Assembly: GCA_036365515.1 (NCBI GenBank)
Contig: CM070873.1
Span: 226,501,876-226,565,875 of the forward strand
Source of the DNA: Torymus aiolomorphi
Taxonomy: Eukaryota; Arthropoda; Insecta; Hymenoptera; Torymidae
Length of the DNA stretch: 64,000 nt
Direction: 5' to 3'
The translations under genes and the position numbers were made by a program. Each line of letters begins with the position of its first letter. Positions within the stretch are counted from its first letter, which is position 1. The notes beneath the pieces were generated by a model. That model had not been told where the DNA came from, did no database searches, and saw only the letters and a list, made by a program, of their open reading frames with translations. Positions 52,999-64,000 of the stretch are shown here, in pieces.

Positions 52999-55459
52999 GC
53001 GAGTGCTGCGGGAGAGGATATCGAAGCGAAACTGGGCTGCGAGAGAGAAAGAGGCGTACTTTTACTTTTTTAGAGCGCACGCGCGAAATATAATGATGCT
53101 GTTAAGTGTTACAGGCGGATTCGTGACCATTTTCGGCGAATTTTTTTAAATTAAAAGTTTCGGACTCGTATATACAAATATTATAATATTTCAAAAGTTT
53201 GTGAATAATTTATTAGATTATTGCGTCTATTCAGATTTCACTGGGAAAAATCTGCAAAGTCAGGGCGTTGCATTAAATTAATTATTGTCATTTTGATGCG
53301 TTTTATTCGCTCAGCTATATACTTAAATATATTATTATGATAATAATTTATCCTGAGCAAAGAATTTTTTCCTTGCAAATGATATGCTAAATTTTAATTG
53401 CAATATGCGAGCTTAAAAGCTTTTTAAGTTCATACATTATTCAATTTTCATGCTGTCCTTTTGGATTTGCTTGAACGAGGTTTAAATCAAAAGCTTAAAT
53501 ATTAACTTTTTCTTTAACCTGCTGTTAAAAAGGCCATACTTTTAACGTGTAATTTACAGGCCAACAAATTTTTTTCCGTGTAAGTTACGATACTTTTGTG
53601 CGTGAAGTTTAGTTTTAATACTTTGTTTGAATATAGAATTTTTTTTTCATGAAGGATGCAATAAAGTGTGAATTAATATCTTAATTTTTTCGACGCTTAT
53701 AAATTATCCAATCTTTTTGGCAGGTGGTCTTTGGAATTCCTCTATAAAGAGCTACATACGCTGTTTTCTTATCTTCATTTTATAGTTACTATGTTTTTCT
53801 CAATTATTTGCATTTTTCGAAAAATATCTTCTCCATCGACAGTAAACAACTCGGTAGTCCCATAAAATCCGCATACCCGAAACATTTCATACCTCTCTTC
53901 TCCGCGAATCTTTGTTCTGGTACACTCAAACCTCTAGAATCCCGACCTCACCGCAGCGGGAAAACATGTCACACGCGTGCGCGCGCTATACACGAGCAAC
54001 AAACCCGATTATTCAGAATTCCGAGCATCAGCACTCCGGCCGCCGCTCCTCTCTTTATTTTTCTCCTCTCCTTCTCGTTCTCGCCGTCGGCTCTCCTCGG
54101 TCGCGTATATAAATCGATCGGCACCCGCTCGACGACTCTTAATCCCGCTGCTGCAGCCGCTGCAGCGATTTGTAATTCGCCGGGCCGTCGACTCCGAAGG
54201 AGGCGCGAACGAACGAACGACGCAAGGACGCTCGTGCGAGTCTCAGTTCACTGGCTTCTCGTATTCGGTCGCGCGCGCGCTCGCACGCATATGCATGCAC
54301 GATGCGCCGTTGCGATTGCGTTATCTGCCAACGTCCGATTCGAACGGGACAGCCGCGCGCGGACGCGCGAGCCAGCATTTATTTAGCGGATTAGCCGTGC
54401 GTGTAAATATTTTCCCGTTTTCGAGGCTAATTGTCACCGACGGATTATCTGGCTTTTTCTTTATTTTTAGATATCGCCGCGAGCTTGCTGGTTGCGTTTT
54501 GTGATGAAATCTGCTAAATGTAGGGCATCGGGCAGGTTATGAACTTCATCATTGCCATTTCAAGATTTAATGTTGAGATGTACTGTGGTATTCCCATGGT
54601 TTTGTTATCTTTTCAATTCGTCTCTAACATTTATTTTTCGTTTTTTTCAATGGTTTTTGTGTACAATTCACTTTGAATGCATTATTGATGTTTACATTTT
54701 CTATCCTCCAAAGATGCTTTAAATATACCGGATTTGCTCTGATAATGTATATTTCTGAGTATCTATATTTGGACTATCACTGCTCGTCACCACTTTTTCT
54801 CATCCTTATACTTTGTCGGCAAACTAATGCGACGAGAGGAAATCGTCGTCGCCAGAGATGCATCTGCTAACACAGTTGTAGAATAATATACGGAAAGAAA
54901 TGCAAGCGGGCGATGTCTATCCAAAAATATATCGGTGTTAATGTATTAACGGGCGGGTCGAAACTTTAAAAGTGTCGGGACAAAAAGCCCATTCGTTTTC
55001 GCACTCTTTACAGCAATAATAATGAGCCACTGCTTCAACCTTCTTACGCGCCTCTCGCGTGCAAACGGCAATTAAAGCACGAAGGGAAATGTCTTTCGAG
55101 AGCGTCGGCTCTTGAATCCCAAGAAACGTACGACGACGAGAAGGAATTTCTGCGCTTATGAACGGGAGAAAGGAACGGGTGTGTGTGGTTCGTTGAAAAG
55201 AATGAAATGCGCAACACCATTCACGGGCTCCAAGTATTTCCTGTCTGCTTATTTTTACTCTTCTTTCTTTGACAAAAATTATTTACTGATTTATGCCTTT
55301 TTAATTTTAGATCATATCAAAGATTTATTTAGTGTTTGTTTACTTACAATAATGCTTTAAAGTGATGCCCGGAAAAAAAATAGCTAATTCTATTTGTCAC
55401 ACAGTTGATTTAACTTAATTGGATATGAGAGGTTAATTCTATTTATAACAATACCGGTG

Positions 55460-55973
55460 CCCTGGTGGAAACTGACTTTATTATTTGCTTAATAAATAGC
55501 TACTTTTAATGGGGTATAGCTAAAAATTAGCCACTTTTCTTGAACATTTATATCTATTGATGAAACATTATTCGACCATTTAATAGATTGAAAATAGAAA
55601 GACCTTTTTTAAAGATTTACACAAGCTTGTTCTTAACTATTTCAAAGGTATTAAAATTGGTTTTTTTAGTTAGGAAATGGCTAGTAGAAGGCTTGTTCTT
55701 ATGACGAGGAGTGAGAGAACTAGAATCTAATAGAAAAATATAGGTTTCAGTTAATATCTAAGAAAGGAGTGCTGTAAATGTTTTTTAAATGTAACGTCAA
55801 GTCTATGAGTAAATTTAAATTGAATATTTTGAGGTTATGCCATTCTATTTCCAATCTATTAAATGGGCGAATAATAGGGGAAAAGGCGTTTTAACATAGC
55901 CATTAACTAGCCATTTATTCTAGCTATTTACTGACTTTCTGACCATTTCGTAATAGACAAATTTCTACCAGGG
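55460..55973. mobile_element. Possible inverted-repeat element with CCCTGGTRGAAA ends, about 514 bp
   Basis: CCCTGGTGGAAAC at 55460 faces TTTCTACCAGGG ending at 55973. The interior near both ends repeats TAGCTATTTA and TAGCCATTTA words. The same end motif recurs at 20969. Target duplications are unclear and there is no coding sequence. Confidence 0.42.
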
Positions 55974-58900
55974 TAGAAATAACATAAAAAAAAGTAGAAT
56001 CTTCCTGTTATTAAAGTAGAATCGTCATTCTAACTTTAAATATAAAGTTGCGTTTGCCATAAATAAAGTTAATTTTACTTTTTTTTATATCCTAATTTAA
56101 CTTTTTACTAGTCCAGTTGATTTAACTGGTGCAAACAAGTTAGGTTAGCTTTATTTTTTCCGTGTATTTTTTAGAGTATAGTAGATATATAGAATAAAAC
56201 CACTGAAGCAAAATTGAACTTTAGAATCGGAAAAGAATGACAACACTTTCTTCTTATTTTTTCCACGTGAATGATATTTATTATAATGTGAATTCATGGA
56301 GTGTCAACACTTTAAATGAAAATTGAAAATATACGCAGCGTATTTTTCATACAGCATGAATCATTACTCGGTGAAACTTCAGAAACAAGGCCGAAATCAT
56401 TAACTTGCGTTTCATACGCACAAAAAGGCGCAGCCGAAAAGAAAGAAAAGAAGATGTTTGCACGAGCTGGCCACTTTTCAAGGCGAACCTCATCGCAAGA
56501 GAGACGCACGAAAACACTTTCGTCTCAGGGAAAACGAGTCCCTCGTATCCTTATACGGAAAAGAAACCACTCCCCCCGTAGGACGAAGCTTTTCAATAAC
56601 CGTACTACATCCATATCCACGACAAAACAAAAAAATCGCAGCGACAACCTGCATCAGTGGCGGCGCAGCGCTGCACCAGACGCATGACAAATTCACCTAC
56701 ATTATTACATGTACATATATACACAGACACAAGATGAAAAGTAGCCCGCGTTTTTCGTTGGTCAACCGGTCGCCGCAGCGCGCGCAGACAAACATCGAAA
56801 CGGAAAGCCGTCCCGTGCTACCTTACATATGTAAATCCGTAAAACGCAGACGAGAAAATGAGAACTCGTGGAAGGCGTGCGGAGAGAGGAAGGGAGAGAA
56901 AGAGAGAGGAAGAAAAAAAACGAGAAAGAGAGGGAGAGAGTTAGAACCGGTACAGGCCGACCTACTTGGACGCGCTCGCTCGGCGCGGGATTCTTTATTT
57001 TTCGGCGCTCAAAATATCGGCCGTGCCGATCTTCGCGGCAGGCTATACACGTCGGCGAACTTATCGGGACGGCTTTATTGCGAACCCATCGGCTACCGGC
57101 GCGAAGTAAAGAGAGAACAGAGAACAAGAAACCCGTTTTTTTTTGCCCCCCGAGCGCCGAGAAATCGCTGGGAAGAATGATGAAAAGAGAATGCGCGAAG
57201 CAGAAGAAAGTGAGCGCGGTTGGAAAAAATTGTGCCGGATTTCCGAAAAAAACGCGCGAGCGCGCGCAATTAGCTCGGTACACTGTTATTGTTTCATACG
57301 ACTTTTTTTGAGAGGATGTCGTGGGTTTAAAATGGGCCACACTTCACAACAATGATGTAAATCTAAAGAGATTTATGCTCTCGAACGATGTCACATTAAA
57401 AATGATCCCGATAAAAAGTGTAACGGTTCGCCGGCTCAAAAGTTGGTGTAGGAATTAACCTCGTTTTCGTTCCACCTTTTCAATATCATCGTAACAACTT
57501 TTTCGTCTAAAGTCATAATGTCGCTTAAGCGTTAATTATAAATAAAATCATTAAAAATAAAATTTGTTTTGAGTCCTAAATTTCTAAGACGGAAGTGTTT
57601 AAAACACTTGTAAAACTTTTAAAATTAATGGAACAATAAAGGTATCGCGTCTTACACTTACAAACGCAGTTGGAAATGAATATCATTGATAGAGTTTCGC
57701 GGCATAGACGGCAAATTAAAGGACTCGGCGGTCTTTTGATGAAAACGCTCGGGGGTTATGTATGAAACCCGTCAAGAAGGGGGGACGGTTGCGAAAGCTA
57801 ATCGATGCCACACCGCGACGAAGCGTGAATTTCCTTAGAACTTTACTGCGCGGAATTCGCGGCATTTCGATCGTTCCGGCTCTTACGACACTTGAGCAAG
57901 TGTTATTATGGGGGCTAAAGTAACCGCGCGCGCGCGCTCTAGCGCTGTCAAATGGTTCGGCGCAGAGTCTGCTTTTAGCAGGCCCGGAATTACTACGGAG
58001 AAGTATCTATTGCATGCCTTGAGGACTTTGTCTATTAAACTTTGCCATTTCCTCCTCTCGCACACCGCGCCATATTACCCGCCCGCGCCGCGATAGAAAC
58101 TATAGATTTAACAAAGCCGGCGCCCGGCGTTTTATGGCGCATAATGACGGGGGAAGGAAGTCTCGGCGCGATTGCGCCTCACCGAGATGTATGTACGATT
58201 TCGAGGAGAAGGAGGAACGTTAGTCTTTCGTCGTCCAAATTTTGATTCGAAATTCCATAAACGCTTGCGTAATGTTTGTAATAGTTTTTTTTTCATAATG
58301 CGGAAACGATTTAAAAGAGATTTTTTTAAAACCATTTTTTATTTTCGGGCTATGCGTAATGGATTACCCAAACTTAGCTAGCTCATCATCATAATGGCTC
58401 CAACACTTTAATTTAAATATAGTTTTGGAACACAAAACGTGCCGTCTTAAGTCTGGCTCACAAATTAACACTTTTGTTGTATTCGAGAGTTGATTTGGAA
58501 ACAAAAAAATTTCACGCAATTACATATACGTCCTTGACAAAAATTTTTAAATAATGAGTTCGCTGACCAATACTCGTGCCATTTTAGGCATCGCGTGAAT
58601 CAGAAGCTTCTCAAAGGAACTATCTAAAAAAGAATGTTCTTCAAAACGGGTTTTGCTTCGTCAAATTATTTTACTGAAAAAAAAAAATCGTTCACTTAGG
58701 AACACAAGACTTTATCCATCAAAATAATCCACTTTCACTGCTCCGACCCACAGAGTGCATTCATTACTCATCAGACCCAGATACACTTTCAAAACAATCC
58801 TGTTCCGTCTCGCGGCGAGGAAAGCGCCCGCGCGCACTCCATTGACGTCACGGGCGGCCCACCTCCACAACGGAATTCAGACAGCACCAGCAGCAGTCCA

Positions 58901-60804
58901 GACAACGCGTCGACTCATCGCGATCGCTTTCACCTCGCGCGCTCCGTCTTCGTCGAATCTCTCGCGCATTGCGATATGTATATATATAGGCTTTCACCGA
59001 TCGCGTCTCCTCCCGCCGGCGTGCGGTCGGATTCCGCGCGCCGCGAGAAATCGAGCGCGATGGAGAACGGAAGCAGCGTAATGGACAGCGAGCGCGGCAG
59101 CGGCGGGCAGTTTAATTGTCGGAGCAGCTGGTAATTTCTCGAGGCGGCGCGCGCTTGATTTCAATTTCGCTGGATTATTCGACCGATCGATTATACCGCG
59201 CGCGCCGGCTGATTTTACTCTCCCCGCGGGTTTCTCATCGCAGCGGCGGCGGCGGCGGCTCTCCCGGCGCGCTTTTTTCGTAGACCAAACGAGTTTGTAC
59301 CGTTATAGGCACGAGCTGCAGAAATTAACCGTGTGCGTGTGCGCTGCCGCGCCTGGGAATGCGGATTATTCAACGTTACGAAATCTTTTGCAAGAGTCGG
59401 GGGGGATAGATTATAGATATAGGAGTAATTTGTAGTCGACGAGTATGTAAAATTATGTGGGACCTTTGCATGAAATTTCAATGTACTAGGTTAACTTCAA
59501 CCTGTTTGGATTTGGTCGTTTCGAACGAATGTATACATGGATGTCTGAAATGAATGGATTCAGAGAAGAATTCTTTATGTTTTACAATTTAGGATTTCTT
59601 AACGTATATTTAAAGATTGCAATAAAAATTTCAAGTTTTTACGAGCTTGTTTTGTAAACATGAACTTTTTTATCCCTCTACCACATTTCTTCGCTCGTTT
59701 ACAATGTTGTAAATGATTCTAGCATGCAGAGCCTCGTATACGTCCATAATATTTTATCTTTTTATGAGCTGGGTGTGAGTAAATAAACTGGAATATTGAA
59801 AGCGCGTGTACGAGCGCATCGAGGCACTTAAGAATTCGCGACCATGAACTATTGAGCTGTGGTGACTTGCGCAATCATAACATAATTTTCAAAATAGAAA
59901 TAGTAATTATTAAAATCGCCTCGTGAGGAACTAATGAATTCTCGTCACTTGATTTGCATTTGCGAGCTTCGCCTCGGCTTCTCTATCATTAAAATCACGA
60001 TCCCATAATGGAGAAGCCGAGTTGAGTCTCGGCTCGTTAGCGAACGTCAATGGAATCGCTGCAGTTCAAAATGAGCAAATAGAGTAAAAAATCGGCTGAC
60101 GTTTTTGCTTTTTCGACGAAGAAGCATTACAACGGCTAGTCGTTCTTTTCGGGTTAGTCGAACGCTAAAACTTTGACACCATGCTAAAATGAGGTTCTAT
60201 TCTATAAATTTTATTTCACACCTTTCTACACTGTATTTCAAAAATTTTAATAATGAATTCTATTGAAAGAAAATTTCCATAGCATTATAATTTGCACATT
60301 CCCCATCATTTAGATTGCATGCTAATGAACATGATGCACACATATAAAAGTGTAACGAAAAGTGCTGCATTATAGCATAATTACAACGTACTAGTAATGG
60401 GAAATCTGGTTTTTATAACAGACCTCCCACTAAGCTCCGACAATTTTTAACACTTAGAATAATTTTTTATATACTCGGTTGTTATGGTATTTTACTTGTA
60501 AAAGTTAATTAAAAACAGCTATTTTGATAGTAAGATAGATATACTAATGTAAGTATCCTTCTTGAAGATATAATTTGTCTCCATCATCAAACTGATTATT
60601 CTTATAGTGGGAAGGTTCTACGAACCAATAATCTGTCAAAATAGATTAGTTATATTTCCCATACAAAGATTATATACGCACTAAAGAAACCGGCACCCCC
60701 ATAATTATACACACAGCAGCTTCCAACATCAAAATAACTTATATAATAGCCACCAAAATCCTTCTGCAACGAAATGACTAATAAATTGGATTTTCCCATT
60801 ACAG

Positions 60805-61040
60805 ATCTGGCGTGCCGCAGCGTGACATTCGATTCACCCTGTACCCGGTCGGCTTCATCATCAGCGCCATCTTCCTCGCGGCTACGCTGGCGGCCGGCTG
60901 GCTGCTGCCGGCCTCTCATCACGTTCTCCACTGGCGCTGCCAGACCCATCACGTCGCCTGCCTCATGCTCGGCGATATCTCCATGGCCGTCATACAGCTC
61001 GCCGGGAATTCGCTGCAGGGCGAGTTCTGCCGTGCCCTCG
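60805..61040 (+). CDS. mthl1: Methuselah-like GPCR (Mthl1-type), coding exon 3: transmembrane helices 1-2 and start of helix 3
   Basis: Third coding exon, 236 nt, starting after the acceptor TTTTCCCATTACAG and ending at donor GTGAGT (61041). Codon 286 is completed as Gly across the junction. Residues 296-320 (FTLYPVGFIISAIFLAATLA and on to WLLP) form helix 1, with the Tyr-Pro-Val-Gly pattern usual for Mth-like receptors. The first intracellular loop holds HWRCQTHH, and residues 335-353 (ACLMLGDISMAVIQLA) form helix 2. C361, at the top of helix 3, is placed to form the disulfide to the second extracellular loop that is standard in GPCRs. The exon ends in phase 1 after residue 364. The family's further five helices must be encoded beyond the window: no matching sequence is visible from 61041 to 64000. 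Confidence 0.86.
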
Positions 61041-62160
61041 GTGAGTACATAACATACCACGCGAACATGCCCTTATAGCGCGAGCGCGCGCCTCTCGATT
61101 TTCCGCCTTCCAGGGCATGTGTGAAGCGCGCGCTTCGTGTGGTTTCTCTTGCGCTTTTTTACCTGGCAGTTTAGATCGATGGACAGGGAAATTTAACGCT
61201 CAAAAGTTTTAAAAATATTGATTCAAGTGATATACAGTTTTAAATTTTGTATAGAATTTTCTAGAGAAAACGATACTCATATGTATAAAGAATACTCAAA
61301 GGATTCTCGATGGTTTAAATAAGCATTTCATCCGTGCTATCAATTTTCCGCACTTAATCGTCGATGAAAAAGCGCAAAAACCAATAACAAGATTTCGATA
61401 TCTCGATTATTTTCGTATATCGCTGCTCCCTTGAAAGAAAGTTATTTCCCCCGGCTAGAGAGTAATCGAAGCGCTCGAAAAGTTTCGCAGACTCTCGAGG
61501 AAATCGTAAAAACGGCTGAGCCGTGGAGCGAAGAATGCGTTCCGGGGGGGCTATATACGAACGCTATGCGCGCACACGTACACACGTCCGTCTGTCTGTC
61601 TGCGCGTCTCTGTGTGCACACGGCGGTGTGCAGGGAAAGGGAAAACTATGCGAAGGGAGAGAGAGATAGCGTGCGAGCGGTCCCTTTGCGCTCCTGCCAA
61701 GTCCATTATGAACAGCGCGTTTATTGCGTTTTTTCGTGTTACCCAAGCGCGTATGTATAATATAACGCTGCTCTATCTAATATGTGCAGCTCGTTAAATG
61801 AAGTTTGGGTTATTTATGAAGACCGACATTATTAGTCGCGCCGGGTATATTTCATTTCGAGAGATTCGCGCGATGGTAATTTTTAGCCGGCTAAAATCAA
61901 TTATTTCGCGCTTGGTGTTGCCGGGGATTACTGTGTATCATAAAAGGCGACGATGATAAATTAGCATGATATTTTTCAATATGCTTTTGATTCAAATTTT
62001 AAAAAGCTTCCTGTGGAATTGACATAAATCGATCTGTCGTTAAGGAGATAAACTGTAATGATCAAAATTACACAACAATAATAAATCAAAGTAAACAAAT
62101 TTTCTTGGAACTTTGAAGCGGCGGTTAATTGAAAAACGTTTGAATGAATATTCATTCTTA

Positions 62161-62297
62161 CACTGAGAGAAGAATATGTTTATATTTCACATGGTATTTT
62201 AACTATTAACATGGCATTGTAACTATTATCATATATATTTTAATAGTTATAATGCTATGTTAAATATAAACATTTTGAGAACAAATTTCTCTCAGTG
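62161..62297. mobile_element. CACTGAGAGAA inverted-repeat element (MITE), 137 bp
   Basis: Ends CACTGAGAGAA (62161) and TTCTCTCAGTG (to 62297) with TA duplicated on both sides (62159-62160, 62298-62299). The interior is AT-rich and partly palindromic, and shares AACATGGCATTGTAACT-like sequence with the longer copy at 41006. Confidence 0.8.
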
Positions 62298-62924
62298 TAT
62301 AAAAAAGAGGAGGTTTTGTAACGGTGAAAAAAATTTTTGAGACGAAAAAATGTTTGAAAACATATTTTAAAACATTTGGCATGAAAATACACAAAAATAT
62401 TTTTTCCTGTCTGTATGCGGGACATATAGGTGATCCAACCCAGGATCTTTATTTTTTTTTTTTTTTTTTAATAAATTAACATTTCTATTCATAAATTTTT
62501 GTATGTGCATCTGCAGGTTTTAATAGTTTTTCACAAAATATTGTACATTAATTACAATTAATATTATTATATCATATACCTAATAATGACAGTATGCCAT
62601 TATGTAAAAGTTTCAGGTTAAAATTTCAGTTCGATTCTGTGTAAAATGAATTGGCCGCGATTTTTTCAATTATTACTTGTATAAAGTAGCAATGAAATGA
62701 GCAATAAACCAATCGGATCGTATACATTTTTGCCAACAATCATTGCCATTAACGAGCACCGAGCGAAAGTATTGACCAGAAACTTTTTAATTAGCGGCGA
62801 TAAGTTACAATGAGCAGCGAACAATGAAGCGGCGGCGGTGGCTACCTCCCGCCGCGAAAAAGATCCCCCGCAATTCTCTCTCATTGATCTTCGCGTGCCG
62901 ACGCGCTCGCGCTCTTCACGCAAG

Positions 62925-62949
62925 TGAGAGAGAGAGAGAGAGAGAGAGA
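62925..62949. repeat. Short (GA)n tract
   Basis: About 25 bases of GA in intron 3, inside the CpG-rich block at 62.80-63.90 kb. Confidence 0.9.
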
Positions 62950-63274
62950 AGGACAGGGCTACGTGAGTAAAAAAGGCGGCAGGCGAATTAATAATCGGGC
63001 GCTACAAAGGAAAGAAGCGAGTGATAGATAGAAAGACGCTGAAACGGCTAAGTGAAACACGAGCGAGAGGTTGGCAATAATAAAAAAGAGCCGTGCGCTC
63101 GGAGGAAAGGAGGAGGAGGAAGGGCAAGTGCTCAAGAAGGAGGAGGAGGGGGAAAACAATTGAGAGGAGGACAGACGGTCGGAAAAGCGAGAAAAACGAT
63201 AAGAAGGAGCGGAGAGACGGAGGACGTGGATCCATAACAAAATACGAAGGCAATAAATCACCCGATTGCCGAGC

Positions 63275-63308
63275 TTCTCTCTCTCTCTCTCTCTCTCCCT
63301 CTCTCTCT
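63275..63308. repeat. (CT)n tract
   Basis: About 34 bases of CT with one CC interruption, in the same block as the GA tract 330 bases upstream and of opposite strand sense. Confidence 0.9.
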
Positions 63309-64000
63309 TTTGCTCTCTGCGTACGCGTAACTGCAAAAGTAACGAGTGAACCCGTCGGGTCTTGGCAAAACGAGCCTGAAGAGGCTTCATAAATCTTCCG
63401 AGATTGTTTCTTTCCATGCAGCACAACCGCCCTCCCTCCCTGGCCTTTTTTCCTCAGCGCCCGTGCTCGCGCTTTTGTATCAAAATTAGACGCGAAGCTC
63501 GCGCGCCGTGTAATTAGTTCGCTTAACAATCTGTGATCGATGGAAATTCAAGATTTACGAGCGCCTACGCTCGGGAATTTGCAGGTGTAGCGCGCGCGCG
63601 GCAAAGTAGTCGCGCTTGAAAGGACGCGCGAGAGAGAGAAAGAGCGAGCGAGTGAACGGACACTTTATTGCGAAGGAGAAAGAGAGAGAGAGAACGAGAG
63701 AGTGAGCTAAGAAGTTTCCAGGGCCGACCGGCGCGAAACTTACGAGGCGGCACAGGGGAGATAAATTCGCGCTCGCGCGACGAGTTACGTCGCGACGTCA
63801 AAACGGACGAGCCATTGATGGACGATCCTCCGCGCGAGCGCGCTGCTCAGCTTCTATATATCGCCGAGGCGTGTGTAGTGTAATACGTTGCGTCGTCTAT
63901 TAGCTTTTGACGTACAAGTTTTTAGTCGTTTAGGGCTATGAGCTGGTGCTTTCTATTTTCAAAATGAAAGATTTATCAATTTCTGAAGTGCAGTCTTTCC

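Larger units (their letters stand above)
61041..64000 (+). other. Start of intron 3 of the Mth-like receptor gene (continues past the window)
   Basis: Begins with GTGAGT in phase 1 and has no visible acceptor joined to helix-3 coding sequence before the window ends, so it is at least 2960 nt. It holds CpG-rich blocks at 61.42-61.96 and 62.80-63.90 kb, GA/CT tracts at 62925-62949 and 63275-63308, and a small TA-flanked transposon copy at 62161-62297. Confidence 0.7.

Noticed and set aside
56458..57180. 240-codon plus-strand open frame in intron 2
   Set aside because: It is Arg/Lys/Glu-rich from GA-type sequence, overlaps long frames on the other strand, and resembles no family.
58843..58850. 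TGACGTCA, a perfect CRE (CREB/ATF) palindrome in intron 2
   Set aside because: A single 8-base site is expected by chance in a window of this size, and no cluster surrounds it.
62425..62460. tRNA or tRNA-derived SINE suggested by GGTGATCCAACCCAGGATC
   Set aside because: There is no cloverleaf, no A box at the right distance and no second copy.

Overview
The window looks like nuclear DNA of an insect, most likely a hymenopteran and perhaps a parasitoid wasp. The only recognisable gene is an intron-containing Methuselah-like receptor with consensus GT/AG junctions. The rest is AT-rich spacer broken by many short, very CpG-rich blocks, plus microsatellites and small inverted-repeat transposons. 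The species call is an inference from gene content and base composition; no species marker is present.

Layout. Positions 1 to about 46.9 kb hold no gene I can name. AT-rich stretches alternate with CpG-rich blocks of 0.3 to 1.8 kb, many carrying (GA)n/(CT)n tracts, and I read these as candidate regulatory islands. Three short plus-strand segments in this part (19997-20042, 37449-37477, 43505-43557) have splice-like borders and compatible phases and may be exons of an unidentified transcript; support is weak. Mobile-element remnants lie at 12.96, 17.9, 21.2, 24.6, 29.0-30.8, 41.0, 55.5 and 62.2 kb. The richest spot is 29.0-30.8 kb, where a TA-flanked pogo/Tigger-like element sits inside a TTAA-flanked long-inverted-repeat element.

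The gene. From about 46.9 kb a CpG-rich promoter and leader lead to a plus-strand gene for a Methuselah-like class B GPCR, best matched to Mthl1. Exon 1 (47978-48510) codes for the signal peptide and first cysteine module. Exon 2 (50401-50724) codes for most of a second, similar module. After a 10.1 kb intron, exon 3 (60805-61040) codes for transmembrane helices 1 and 2 and the start of helix 3. It ends at a strong donor, and the remaining exons lie beyond position 64000. The window thus holds 364 codons plus one base of the N-terminal half, with intron phases 2, 2 and 1. The three coding exons use mostly G- or C-ending codons, in contrast to the AT-rich flanks.

No rRNA, tRNA, CRISPR array, bacterial operon or recognisable viral gene was found.
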